In this document: positions 10,651-21,511 of the stretch, one piece after another
Numbering within the stretch: the stretch's first letter is position 1
Layout of the letters: every line of letters starts with the position of its first letter
Source: Macrocystis pyrifera
Lineage: Eukaryota; Sar; Phaeophyceae; Laminariales; Laminariaceae
Length of the DNA: 64,000 bases
Reading direction: 5' to 3'
Assembly: GCA_031763025.1 (NCBI GenBank)
Contig: JASSKH010000005.1
Coordinates: forward strand, 7,685,514-7,749,513
Notes under the pieces: generated by a model
Told to the model about the DNA's origin: nothing
Databases searched by the model: none
What the model saw: the letters and a program-made list of their open reading frames with translations, nothing else
Translations under genes and position numbers: made by a program

Positions 10651-13243
10651 AACTTGGAATCCGTTAGACTGATTCAAGTTTTTAGTATTTATAGTGTACT
10701 ACTGCTGTAGCATGCGCTCCCAGCAAGAAAGCCGGCATAGGCTGTACGAGTTTCCGAGTACAGCAAGCGGTGTGTATGTACCGTACATGATACCCCGTAT
10801 ACCTGGTACGTATCGGTCTACGCAGTGTATGTACATGATGCCCTGTCGAAATGTTCTTTGTTTCGGTCGTTGTGGACGAACGATGGGTTGTCCTCTTATC
10901 GTCTTGTTGTGGTGGGATAGCTGTGAGATGTTGAGAAGCCGTGGTGGTGCTGCTGCTTGTGTGAGAGCACCCCGGGCTGTCGTTTCAGAACTCTCTGTTC
11001 TTGTTGCTGTTGCTGTGTTACGATTCGTATACGCACGCGAACAGCTCTTCTTTTTTTGGTTCTTTTTTTTGTTGTTGTTGTTGTTGCTTTTTTGCCCTTT
11101 TGCTGTCCATCCTGACCGGAGTTGGACGTAAGGGAAAACACCTGTTTTTTAGGGGTCCCTCGTGAGTTCTGATTGCTATGGTCCCTCGTGTTTTTTTTTC
11201 TTCTTCTTTATCCTCCGGCGGATTGGTAAAAAAAATGCGTAAAGCTCACCACACTTCCACGTTCAAATTTCGTCTCGTGTGTCAATTTTAATAGCAATAG
11301 TGTTTGGGACGACTACATACAGTCAGTACACGACCACAAGCGGTAGTTGCGTTCAGACATCGGGACTGAAATCGCAGTTTGCATTACGGACGAAACAACC
11401 GTTCGTATCGCTATGTGCATACACAATCTCATCATGTTATCAATAATTAATAGCAGTTCTCGAAAAGCGTGTGTCTGTGGACGGAAAAATATGTACGGAC
11501 CGTTTAGTAAAATCTTATATTTTCGTTCATGAGTGGTGTTTTCATGCACGCATCATACACACCAATATGTATGTAGCATATGGTACACAAACCGTTACAA
11601 CGCGCGTGATGCCACGTATCCCCTCGGACAAAATTCGGAGCTGATTTTCTCTCGACAATGGGGAAAAGGTGCAACCGCCGAGCGATGCGTCTTGTGGAAA
11701 GATGAAGATCTTGCCGAGATCTTTCCAAAGCCACCATTTTCGTTGCGTGTGTAAGATGTGTCCCCCCCCAGGTCTGGAGAAACTCGGCTCGGCATATCGT
11801 TCCGGGGGGGGGGGGGGGGCGGATGTTGTCTTATCACCCGTGTGATAGGGTACATGATGGTCTGCCGCGCGTTCATGTTGTTGGGGGAAAAAAACGGATG
11901 ATACCATCCTGGACGGAGATGTAGGGAGCGTGTGGGCGTTAAAATGAAGACAAAACGGTACTTATATTGCCGTCTAGAGCGGTACGGTAGTATACCGGTA
12001 AAGTATAAAACCGTGCTTCCTTCTGAACTATTATACTGCAGTAGTTTTGACGGCGAGAATTGGGTATCAAGAGGGTTGCTGTGCGTATATACCAGGGGGT
12101 AATAGTACGTACCAGGTATGTACCAGGTACCATGCACCAGGTATACGTTGAAACCCTTTGGTCGAACTCACAGCTGGTCCTTCATTGCTTGTTCAGCGGT
12201 ACATCGGTAGTTTTTTGTTGCTGTCGTTGTTGTAGAAACCGTTTCAGAACAGAAACGCACCAAAAACGAAAAGGCACTCGACTCTGTAGCTACCGCACTA
12301 CGCACAACTACTAGCCAAATATGCCAGGAGACATGTCAAGCAACGCGAAACGTGCGCCTTCAAGGGTGTAGGGCGGAGTGTTCCACACTAAAGCCCAGCA
12401 GTTTGGTGTCAGTCGAGGCGTGTCAGAGGGCAAAGTTGCTGTCTGTCAAGAGGGCTGAAGTGCTTGCTTGTCTCCGGACATCTTCGCTATTTATAGTAAT
12501 CATATTAATAGCTGACAACTGCACAGCTGCAGCAGAGTACCCAGCGTTTCTGGAAGATGTTATCCCCTCTGGGACCCTCGAGCTAGCGACAGAAAATTCT
12601 GGGTCCTCTGACCGTCTACGAGCAAGAAGCGTGAGCACCCAGCAGTACACACGGGTGGGTATGTAGGGTCGTGTTGCGCCCTGCCGTACCTTACGGTTCC
12701 TTGTCATTGAAAGTACAGTAGGGACACCAATCTGTGCGTATCCCTCAATCACCACGCAGAAGTCATGCATAGCTGTTGATAGCTGTTATCGTCACCTCTT
12801 TAGTGCCAGTTTTCCCCTCTTAAAGTCCCAAGAATGCCGGGATTTTTTTTCATCGTTTTTTGTTTTTCGCAGTCACCACGGGAGGGTTAAAACTCGAATG
12901 CTTCGATTTTTATTCCAGGTATATACGAATGGTATTATATCCTATACAAGGTACTGCTGTGTTATTTTTTATGCGTGGAAATCGTGTTGGACTTTCTTTA
13001 CTGTTTATTTACCCGGTGCGAGTGCTTACAAGCAAGTATATATTTCGACTATACTGGGACAACTACTGGTGTGCAATTACCCTCTGTATGACTGATTCCG
13101 GAATTACTCCAAGAATTTCGTCACCTACTCCGTTTTTGTAATGGGCTGCGAGTAGATAGAGTACACGTATTTCTGTTTGTACCTGGTACAGTAGTTTGTC
13201 ATGTATGATGTCTGCTCGCAAGATGTACCAGTACCCCCCAAAA

Positions 13244-13309
13244 ATATAATCCCCGTTGTTAGACTCTATATCTATAAATGGGTGAGTGAACATCAAACGG
13301 GGATTATAT
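13244..13309. mobile_element. Tiny inverted-repeat element (66 bp)
   Basis: The ends are ATATAATCCCCGTT and its complement AACGGGGATTATAT around a 38-base centre. A MITE relic or a fold-back repeat; only one copy is clear. Confidence 0.5.
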
Positions 13310-13807
13310 CTCCCGCCCGGAGTGTAGCCAGCAGCTCTCCAGGGAACCCCACTCCGTCCGGCAGTGAAAGGACCGTTTGGCTGTTCATATGCATACCGAA
13401 ACTGTCCTTTAAATTTCCGGACCCAGGATGGGATAATTCGGGGTCAACAGAATCGCGCCGCCTGGGGATGACGAGTTGTTCTTTTTCACGGCCACCTTTA
13501 AAAAATATGCGATTTTATCACCGGGGGTGGTTATAACCCACCCCACCCACCGCAGGAAACTCCCCCGGGGGGATAAATTTACGAGCAAAACCCATACCTG
13601 GTACATTGTATTTTCCACCTGGGGTGGTTTTTCGTTCGGCCGACGATGGTAAGCGAAATGCTAATTTTCGCGACCGCCTAAAATATAGGGAACGCCTTAT
13701 TACTGGAGTACTTAGTGGGCCGTTTGTGCCTTGGGGTGGGGGGATGCCTTGTCAGGCAGGGCATATGCCTTTCCAGGGCATGGCTTCGCTAGGACACGCG
13801 TTGCTAT

Positions 13808-13912
13808 TACGGGGGGCCATAGTAAATAGGACCAAATATTGTTCGTAGAAAAAGCGAAATATGTAGTTTTTTTGTGTCTACCGTAGGTCCTGTTTACTAT
13901 GGCCCCCCGTGA
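13808..13912. mobile_element. MITE-A, copy 3
   Basis: Arms TACGGGGGGCCATAGTAAAT and complement; the core is GTAGAAAAAGCGAAATATGT, more diverged than in other copies. Confidence 0.88.
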
Positions 13913-14030
13913 TGGGGCATGCCTCGCTTCAGAGCCGAGTAAAGCCGGAGCACTGCGTCGACCGACCGAAGTTCTCCGAAAGCCGTTTGTATAAATAACA
14001 TGGTATATACCCACCGTCGTATGTTTCGAC

Positions 14031-14102
14031 TCTGGGCGTGAATATAGGGACCGTTTGGTCTTCGTGTTGAATGTCTATACGGTCCTTATATCCCCGCCCA
14101 GA
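14031..14102. mobile_element. Small inverted-repeat element (72 bp)
   Basis: The ends CTGGGCGTGAATATAGGGAC and GTCCTTATATCCCCGCCCAG are imperfect complements. Weak relatives appear at about 57,625-57,690 and 43,880-43,950. Confidence 0.5.
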
Positions 14103-14130
14103 ATGGCAACTGAGGAAGGAAGGAACTATC

Positions 14131-14235
14131 AAGGGGGGCCATAGTAAGGTAGGACCTACGGTACACACAAAAACCTATATATTTTCCTATTTTTACTAAC
14201 AATATTTGGTCCTATTTACTATATTTCCCCGTAAT
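14131..14235. mobile_element. MITE-A, copy 4
   Basis: Reverse orientation relative to copy 1. The left arm has a small insertion (AGTAAGGTAGGACC); the right arm reads GTCCTATTTACTATATTTCC. Confidence 0.85.
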
Positions 14236-14397
14236 AGTCACCCGATAGTTATCACCCCGGGGTGCTAAACATAGTTCTGACAGATGGATGGGGCTTCTCA
14301 AGTGAGGAAGCAACTACGTAGTCACCCGATATTTATCATGCCGGGGTGGTAATATATGTTTCCGACAGATGGATGGGGTTTCTCAACTCAGGAAGCA
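14236..14397 (+). repeat. Direct duplication of about 77 bp
   Basis: Two units (14,236-14,312 and 14,320-14,397) share GTCACCCGAT, TTATCA, CCGGGGTG, GACAGATGGATGGGG and TCTCAA. They are diverged by roughly a fifth, so the duplication is old or the units are members of a dispersed family. Confidence 0.8.
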
Positions 14398-16002
14398 CTG
14401 CTGTAACCAACATCGTTTTGGTTTGACAACCTTATTTCGATATGCTCGCATGGGTCTAGGCCGTGTGCGATTTTACTCATCGGTTTAAACGTACTGCTGT
14501 ACAACTTTTTTTTTTTTCTTGAATCCGTTTGCCGGTGATACGAGCGTAAGTATGCAGAGCCTCAGAATATTCTCAGAAAATTCCAGGTGCACCCCTGCCC
14601 CACCATATGTAGCACGCGTCTGATTCCAGGTACAGCAAGTATGTGAATAGTTTTCTTGCCTTCCTCCACAACATAGCGCGCATAAGAGTTGCCGGCGGTT
14701 TCCGCTGTATTACCGAACGATACAGCAGTCGGTGTATTTAGTGTAGTGTGACACGCAAGACAACACGCCTCCGCGGACGTTTTTCGGGGCTGCTTTGGAG
14801 ACTCGTGCTACGAAACGAGGTTGCACATTTTGAGGAACATGTTTCTGACTGTACTGCCGGGGCTCTTTTTTTTTTCTTTTTTTTTTTCTTTTTTTTCTTT
14901 TTTTTTCAGTAATTTTCGTTTCTTTTATCTGAGCCATGCGATTCTTCATCGACTTGAGCTTGAGCGTCGTATGTATGCTTTTCTTCTTCTTTTTTTCGTC
15001 TCGAAGTCCGTTTTGGACGAGTCATAAGAACTCCTTCAGCGAGAAAAAAGCCTCTGAAAAAGTGTCAGGTGCATCTCTGCCGTAGGACGAAGCATGCATC
15101 GAGAGCGCAAACGCCCCCCGAGACGCCGAGGGACGCGTCCACGGCCGCCATCTTGGTGCTGCGGGCCTCCGTTTTTATTTAGAGGAACATGGGCTCGAGA
15201 AATCATGCAAAAGGGGGTATACTGTCTTGCGTGCTAACCTGCAGCAACGCGCGCGAGTTCCTGTACACTGCTGTCCCTACATCTATATAGCGAGAGCTAC
15301 CCAACCTCGTATATTTTTATTTTTATTTTATACGAGGGTTTCGTTTTTGCGCGCCGATCGGTTGTGTCTCCAGAGGAGTGTTCCTTTTTTGGCGTGTCTT
15401 TCGCGCGGAGGAAGCTGCGAAGATTCGGATGTTGCAGCGCTTGTTGTGCCAAATTTTCCCGTCAGGTATACTTTGTTGCGCGTACAACACATTCGTACAC
15501 GAGTACGAGTTCAATCGTTTTTTTTTATATATACCTGGTACCTGGTACCCAATACTTGGGCGACCAGCAATAGGACAGACACTCGACGTACTGCTGTTTG
15601 TTGGTTGTGTAGGTGGTATTGTGCTGCTGGTTGTCGGATATTTGAACGAGTGATATAGGACAGGATTTTCTCCTCCCCCAAGTTTCTGTCCGGCTGCGAT
15701 ATATACTCGCATGTTGTGTTGCGTGATATGTTGTCCCGGCGGAGGACGACCGGTGTTCCGTGCGTCGTATCATACGAGCGGCGAGGGGCTCCAGGGTCAG
15801 TTGGTGCCCTGTCGGTGCTCTTGAGCAGAGATGGTTTCGTGTTTCGGGCATGTAGGAATGTGGCCTGGTGTTCGGTGCAGGTCGGTTGTCCTGCCCTTGT
15901 CGTGCTACTAATATTTATAGTAGACGCCCTCATCATTGCCGAGTGCCAGAGGTGTACCATGTAGCTCGTAACAGGTGGATTGATCATGGGTGCACAACTA
16001 TT

Positions 16003-16107
16003 TACGGGGGTACATAGTTAACGGGACCAAATTTTGTTTGTAAAAATAGGTAAATGTATAGGTTTTATGTATACCATAGGTCCTATTAACTATGTACCCC
16101 CGAAATA
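16003..16107. mobile_element. MITE-A, copy 5
   Basis: Arms TACGGGGGTACATAGTTAAC and complement; the core AAAAATAGGTAAATGTATAG is intact. It belongs to a GTTAACGGGACC sub-variant also seen at 34,157 and 37,140. Confidence 0.9.
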
Positions 16108-16280
16108 TTAATACAAGAGAAAACGGAGCTACAGCAGCAGTCGCCACGTCGGAATTGAAAGCAAACTACAGACAGTATATCTGTATAGGGGGTTGAGATG
16201 ACATCGGAATTAAATAAAACATGTGTTGTATTTCAGGTTTTGTTTTTGCTTGATTTTAATATACCCCCCCGCCCTGCCCT

Positions 16281-16440
16281 GCCGCTTGGTGCAAGCAAAT
16301 GTCTGCCTGGTCGGTGAAAACCCGACATGCTCCGTCCCAGGGGCATTGGAGGGATGCGAGGGTCTATAGGTCATGGTCATGCGATACGGCCATGCTTGAG
16401 ATCGAGTGCATCTCTTCTATCGAGTACACCCCCCCCCCGC
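16281..16440 (+). mobile_element. C-tailed SINE-like element, 3' fragment
   Basis: It starts at CGCTTGGTGCAAGC, runs through GGTCGGTGAAAACCCGACAT and ends CGAGTACACCCCCCCCCC. A full copy of the same family begins about 20 bases downstream. Confidence 0.88.
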
Positions 16441-16460
16441 TGTTATATATATATTATATA

Positions 16461-16950
16461 TGGGTTGGGTTGGCGTCGGTTGGCAACGACACTGTAAAAC
16501 ATGCCGCTCACTACGTCAGCTAGACATCCAGTTTTTTTTTTTTTTTTTTGGCGGTCGCCCACAGCTGGTCGTCTAGTTAGATCATTTGTGCGAAGTAAAT
16601 AACCTTTACTCTGCACAAGGGAATTGATCATATCACGTAGTGTTCAAGGTAAGGCACCCAAGAGGCAGTTACATAGTACTCCCATTGCTGTCTCTGGAAG
16701 TAGCCACACCGGAAATTAAACCAACTCATTGAAGCTGTCATCCATAGGCAAGTCCGCCTCACAAGCGGTTCTTAGGATGCAGCTCACCCTTCATGCGACT
16801 CGCCCAACACCTCACGGCGCTTCGCGCTTGATGCAAGCAATGTCTGCCTGGTCGGTGAAAACCCGACATGCTCCGTCCCGGCATCGTAGGGATGCGAGGG
16901 TCTATGGTCATACGACTACGGCCATGCATGATCGAGTACCCCCCCCCCCC
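16461..16950 (+). mobile_element. C-tailed SINE-like element, full-length copy
   Basis: 5' end TGGGTTGGGTTGGCGTCGGT, an internal T18 run (about 16,532-16,549), GGAAGTAGCCACACCGG, TCATCCATAGGCAAG, GCGCTTGATGCAAGCAATG, CTCCGTCCCGGCATCGTAG, and terminal GAGTAC followed by a run of C. No coding. Its last ~70 bases align with the LINE 3' end (see 1,010-1,090), which suggests mobilisation by the LINE. Confidence 0.9.
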
Positions 16951-17328
16951 ATTCCCCCCCTGCCCTGCCTGGGACTCAAAACAAAAAAAAAGCGCGGGTG
17001 TCTTCCTTTTTGTTTTTTTTTGTTTCGTATTCCCTTGGTGTACGGTTTTCCCGGCGCCAAACGATACGGCCACTATATAGGAACCCGCCGCCTTCGAGAC
17101 GGACGAAGCCTGAAAATCTGCGACTGAATCGCGGCAGTGGTATTTTATAAGTCTCCGGGAGGGCGGGGGAGATAAACCAGGACTGCTGGTGACTCGAGCG
17201 TTACAACCTCCCAACGGCAGCAAGTTGACAGCAGTTACGAATATCCTCCTGCAACTTGATTCGAGCAACAACTATGTACCCCGTATACGTAGCATACTTT
17301 GACATTTCCAGGTATCCATTATTACTAT

Positions 17329-17437
17329 TACGGGGGAACCTAGTAAATAGGATCTACGGTACACAAAAAACCTATATATTTACCTATTTTTACTATAAAT
17401 AACAAAATTTGGTCCCATTTACCACGGTCCCCCGTAA
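17329..17437. mobile_element. MITE-A, copy 6
   Basis: Reverse orientation to copy 1, arms TACGGGGGAACCTAGTAAAT and complement, with a four-base expansion in the centre (TACTATAAATAACAA). Confidence 0.88.
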
Positions 17438-17931
17438 TAGTCAGCTGTTACTATTAGTACTAATAGTACGAATGTACGAATCATTTATGTGAACATGGGA
17501 GAATCCCCGATAGGGTTTCTTTAAGGCTGGTCATGACGTACAACGAAACACCTGGTATCTACAATGAAAGGAGTATCCGGGTCGGGTTAATACTACTGTT
17601 TTTTTTATGGTGGTACTTACTCACCAGGTAAAAAAAATAGTATCAGGTACTGCTCTGTACGCCAAAAACAGCAGTACCAGGTATACCAGGTGCCAGGGAC
17701 CATATCAGCCACCAGGGAAGTACATGCTACATGGCTTACGTGGTGCCAGTTGTCGGTGGTTGTACCGCCGTTCGCAGAAACCGCAGCAGCAGCAGTCGGG
17801 GCGCATTGACCAGGCCCAAAAATGGCCTCCTCCAGAGGGTATGATGTATGCCAGGCACACAAACACAGCAGTGGTTGGAGCGGTTGTTGTTGTTGTTGTT
17901 GTTGTTGTTGCTGTTCGCTGATTAGTAGTAT

Positions 17932-18035
17932 TACGGGGGGGCATAGTAAACAGGAACTACGGTACAGACAAAAACCTTTATATATATATATATATATACA
18001 AATATTTGGTCCATATTTACTATGGTATCCCGTAA
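17932..18035. mobile_element. MITE-A, copy 7
   Basis: Arms TACGGGGGGGCATAGTAAAC and complement. Most of the core has been replaced by a TA dinucleotide run (17,978-17,997). Confidence 0.85.
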
Positions 18036-18474
18036 TCGTAGCCCTCTATTAATAGGGCCTTTCGCAGGGACGAAAGAAAAGACGATTACGACTGAAAAAA
18101 AAAAAAAAAGCCGACGAACATACCGACGGCCACTGGCGTGTGACTCGAGGGGATGGTACGTGTCGGTGTCCGAATTACAGCGGTGCAAGGAGTCGTACGG
18201 CATACGGTGGGCGCGACATGATCCTATGTACCCGTGCAGTAAACTGCTGGGCGCTCACGCTGCTCGGAGACGGTCGATATAGCCAACAGTTGTCGTCGTT
18301 TAGGTTTCTGTGAAAAGGTGTCCAAAAGGAGTTACTGCTGTAGAAACCCATCGCCGAAAACATGTACAGGGAGTTTCCTAGGGGATCTATCCCGCGTTTT
18401 TTTTTTTTGCGGGATTCGGGACAGTCCCGTGGTCCCGTGATATGTGTCAACTCCCGTGCCCGCACAAATTCTAT

Positions 18475-18577
18475 TACGGGGGACCATAGTTAACAGGACC
18501 TATGGTGTACATAAAAACCTATATACTTACCTATTTTTACTAACTTCATTTGGTCCTATTTACTATGGTCCCCCGTA
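18475..18577. mobile_element. MITE-A, copy 8
   Basis: Arms TACGGGGGACCATAGTTAAC and complement, with core ACCTATTTTTACTAACTTCA. Confidence 0.9.
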
Positions 18578-19190
18578 CTAACATCCCCGCTCTCGCGCCA
18601 TGGAATGGTGTAAATCCTGTTCCCACACAAAAACCCGTCCCGCGGTGGCCAAATCCCATGCAAATAGTACCGTTTGTCCCGGGGTGCCATGAGTCCAGCG
18701 GGATATCGTCCCGGAGTCGAAAAGACGTCTTGAGTAATGCCCTGAAAAACTTGAGTCTGTTGCCACAGGCTCCGCGTGATTGGAAGCGAAACGTTGCAAA
18801 ACCCGCAACCGCCTCACTCGTCACCCAGCGCAAGGAAAATTATCGGAATCTTCGGAAATGTTGTCGTGTTCGTGGTGCGCTTTTTGCGCTCCCCCGTCTG
18901 TAGCTTCTCGCCTGTCCTGGCTCTTGTTTGTCTTGTTTTTTTTCTCGACGCGGCACCCGGGCCCGGTGCGCTGTTGGTTTGGTTGCACGTTCGACGTTTC
19001 TCATATAAAACATATTTTATGTACGAAAAGGTAGCTGCTGTTTTTTCGACGGCTTTCATATACCACTGTCCCCAAATATAGTGACCATTTTGACTTAGTA
19101 TTATTATAAAAACCGTTCTAATAGATCGGTACAGAGTGTGACCAAGTGTAGCTTTTACCACTTATTCCTCGAAATTGGTTGAGGTACGGT

Positions 19191-19376
19191 TAGGGCTCAT
19201 CTTAACGGGGACTTTTGGCTCTTTCAATTTGACTTGATTTTTTTTTTCTAATTTAATTTAAGGGCCCATCTTACCGAGGACTTTCGGTTCTTTCAATTTG
19301 ACTAGATTTTTTTTTTTCTAATTTAATTTACATCTGATTGAACGAAATTTATTGTTCCCCGTTAAGATGGGCTCTT
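19191..19376. mobile_element. 186-bp inverted-repeat element with internal tandem unit
   Basis: The ends TAGGGCTCATCTTAACGGGG and CCCCGTTAAGATGGGCTCTT are near-complements, flanked by TTA. Inside, a 70-base unit occurs twice (19,191-19,260 and 19,261-19,331), each with CTTTCAATTTGACT, a T run and CTAATTTAATTTA. The second unit carries its own copy of the arm (AAGGGCCCATCTTACCGAGG), so the left terminus is duplicated. Confidence 0.7.
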
Positions 19377-19830
19377 ACGCTGCAGTTGTGTACGAGCAAA
19401 AAAAAGGGGATATAACGCTATACTATAACCAATGGTTGACGATGTTGGTCCGATTGGCTCGACCCTTTTCGTGCCACAGCAGTTCCTTTCTGGGGACTAC
19501 AACCCACTTGAGAATGTGAGTGGTTTCCCAAACACGGGACTCTGGGCTCTGCAGTTTGCCTTACAGCAGTAGAAGGGTTTCTATCAGGGTCAGGGCTGGC
19601 TCTGTTCGTGTTGTACACGGGGGTATGCCAAGCCACATTTCTCGACTCCGAGTGGTAGACGCTAGTAAGCACCCTTCCATCTATAGTAACGCCCGACCCT
19701 CGAGACGGTCACAAGACCCATTCAACCATTGGCTAGCATTATACTGGAAGTAGCCCCTTCGTCTCGCGCGCAGGCAGCAGTTTGTCCCCCAACCATTGCC
19801 TTGGGTAAGTTGATAGAAGCTCTACGAACT

Positions 19831-19864
<34 letters not shown>

Positions 19865-19973
19865 CTTGCGGACTCGAAATTTTCCCAGGGTTTGCGCGCA
19901 AGCGGCACTCTTCGATGTGGCCGGAAATAGCGAACTATTAGTATGCCGCGGCAAAAACAAGCAGTCAACCATG

Positions 19974-20185
19974 TCCGGGGGCGGGGGGGGGGGGGAGTAC
20001 TCATATATCATGCATGGCTGTAGTCGTATGACCATAGACCCTCGCATCCCTACAATGCCGGGACGGAGCACGCCGTGTTTCGGGGGGAGGGGGGGGGGTA
20101 CTCATTATCGTGCATGGCCGTAGTCGTATAACCTAGGGGTGTACTCGATATCATGCATGACCGCAGTCGTATGACCATAGACCGG
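19974..20185 (-). mobile_element. Three stacked 3' ends of the C-tailed element
   Basis: On the minus strand, three 5'-truncated copies lie back to back: 19,974-20,078, 20,079-20,135 and 20,138-20,185. Each has GGCCATGCATGAT or a variant and ends in GAGTAC or a variant; the first two continue into C runs. Confidence 0.8.
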
Positions 20186-20566
20186 TACGGTTCTCAAACT
20201 GCCCTTGCCTCGCTTCCTTCTTTCGCCTGTGTGCTGTAGTATGCTGTAGAATGAGTATTAGCCCTTCGTAACTGTACCGACATTTCTGAGACAAGACTGT
20301 TTGAATTCAGAATAACATTAAAAAAAAAAAAAATTGCAGCGGTGAACATTGTTGAGCCGGCTCCTGTCGCCCTGACCCACCCACCACTGTTACCGTACCA
20401 CAGAGCTAGAATTCTTAAAGAGACCTACAGGTGTCCATTGCTGGCTGACTGCAGCAGCAGCAGCAGCAGCAGAGATCCATTCTCCCCGGCATGTATTCCG
20501 ACAGAAAGGAAAGTCTGCCGCAGGGCCGGAAGAAAGGTTGCTGCCGTTCCTGTAGAGAGCTAATAT

Positions 20567-20670
20567 TACGGGGAACTCTAGTAAATAGGACCAAATATTG
20601 TTAGTAAAAATAGGTAAATAGATAGGTTTTTATGCGTACCATAGGTCCTATTAACTATGGACCCCCGTAA
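20567..20670. mobile_element. MITE-A, copy 9
   Basis: Arms TACGGGGAACTCTAGTAAAT and complement, core AAAAATAGGTAAATAGATAG. It lies upstream of the DUF2061 gene. Confidence 0.9.
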
Positions 20671-20945
20671 TAGTAGAATTATAGCTTAACGTGCTGTAAC
20701 CGTTTCTGACTGGCTCCGCGCGACCCCCCCCCCCCCCCCCCCTCCCCCCAGCCCCCCGCCCCGGCGTGTCTTCTGGTATGTCGAAGAGTCCAAGTCAGGG
20801 CCGACAAGAAAGAGAAACGCCTCTACGACTCGCTCGCTGTCTAACAGACCTTGACGCATGTCGTACGTCCTATACACGTCCTACACCCCCCCCGCCTCTT
20901 CCCCTTAGTTTTCTGATTCCTCCAACCACGTTTTCCTGCACCGCA

Positions 20946-21222
20946 AGTGGCTACACCGGAAATTAAACTAAACTGTCATCCATATGCAAGTCCGCCTCAC
21001 AGGCGGTTCTAAGTAGGATGCAGCTCACCCTTCATGCGACTCGCCGGATACCTCACGTTTCGCTTCGCGCTTGGTGCAAGCAATGTCTGCCTGGTCGGTG
21101 AAAACCCGACACGCTCCGTCCCGGCATTGTAGGGATGCGAGGGTCTATGGTCATACGACCACGGCCATGCATGAGATCGAGTACATCTCTCCTATCGAGT
21201 ACACCCCCCCCCCCCCCCCTCT
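20946..21222 (+). mobile_element. C-tailed SINE-like element, 3' half
   Basis: It starts at CTACACCGGAAATTAAAC and ends ATCGAGTAC A then a C run at 21,204-21,220. It lacks the 5' half with the poly-T. Flanking text TTCTGATTCCTCCAACCACG occurs on both sides (about 20,911-20,930 and 21,235-21,254). The repeated flank spans about 60 bases (CTCTTCCCCTTAG to CTGCACCGCAAG) and may be a long target duplication or a local duplication. Confidence 0.88.
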
Positions 21223-21291
21223 TCCCCTTAGTTTTCTGATTCCTCCAACCACGTTTTCCTGCACCGCAAGTCACGCCTCCCAACTCACTTG

Positions 21292-21292
<1 letters not shown>

Positions 21293-21341
<49 letters not shown>
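21293..21341 (+). repeat. C49 homopolymer
   Basis: An uninterrupted run of C upstream of the first detected exon of the DUF2061 gene; CAACAACAAC and ACCACC simple repeats follow to 21,480. Confidence 0.9.
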
Positions 21342-21342
<1 letters not shown>

Positions 21343-21511
21343 TTGTTTTTTCCCGGTACAACAATAACGATGACGACAACATGAACACCATCACCAACAA
21401 CAACAACAACAACAACACCACCACCACCACCAACAACACACCAACATCACCACCACCACCATCACCACCAACAACTACACGACCCCCCCCCCCCCCCCCC
21501 CCCCTGAGCAG

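Larger units (their letters stand above)
9439..20300. other. Gene-poor region, MITE-rich
   Basis: I recognise no gene over these 11 kb. Open frames here are short, unlike any family I know, and mostly run across repeats. The region holds eight of the 105-bp MITEs listed separately, several small inverted-repeat elements, poly-T/poly-A runs, and scattered ACCTGGTA and TACTGCTG words. Confidence 0.5.
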
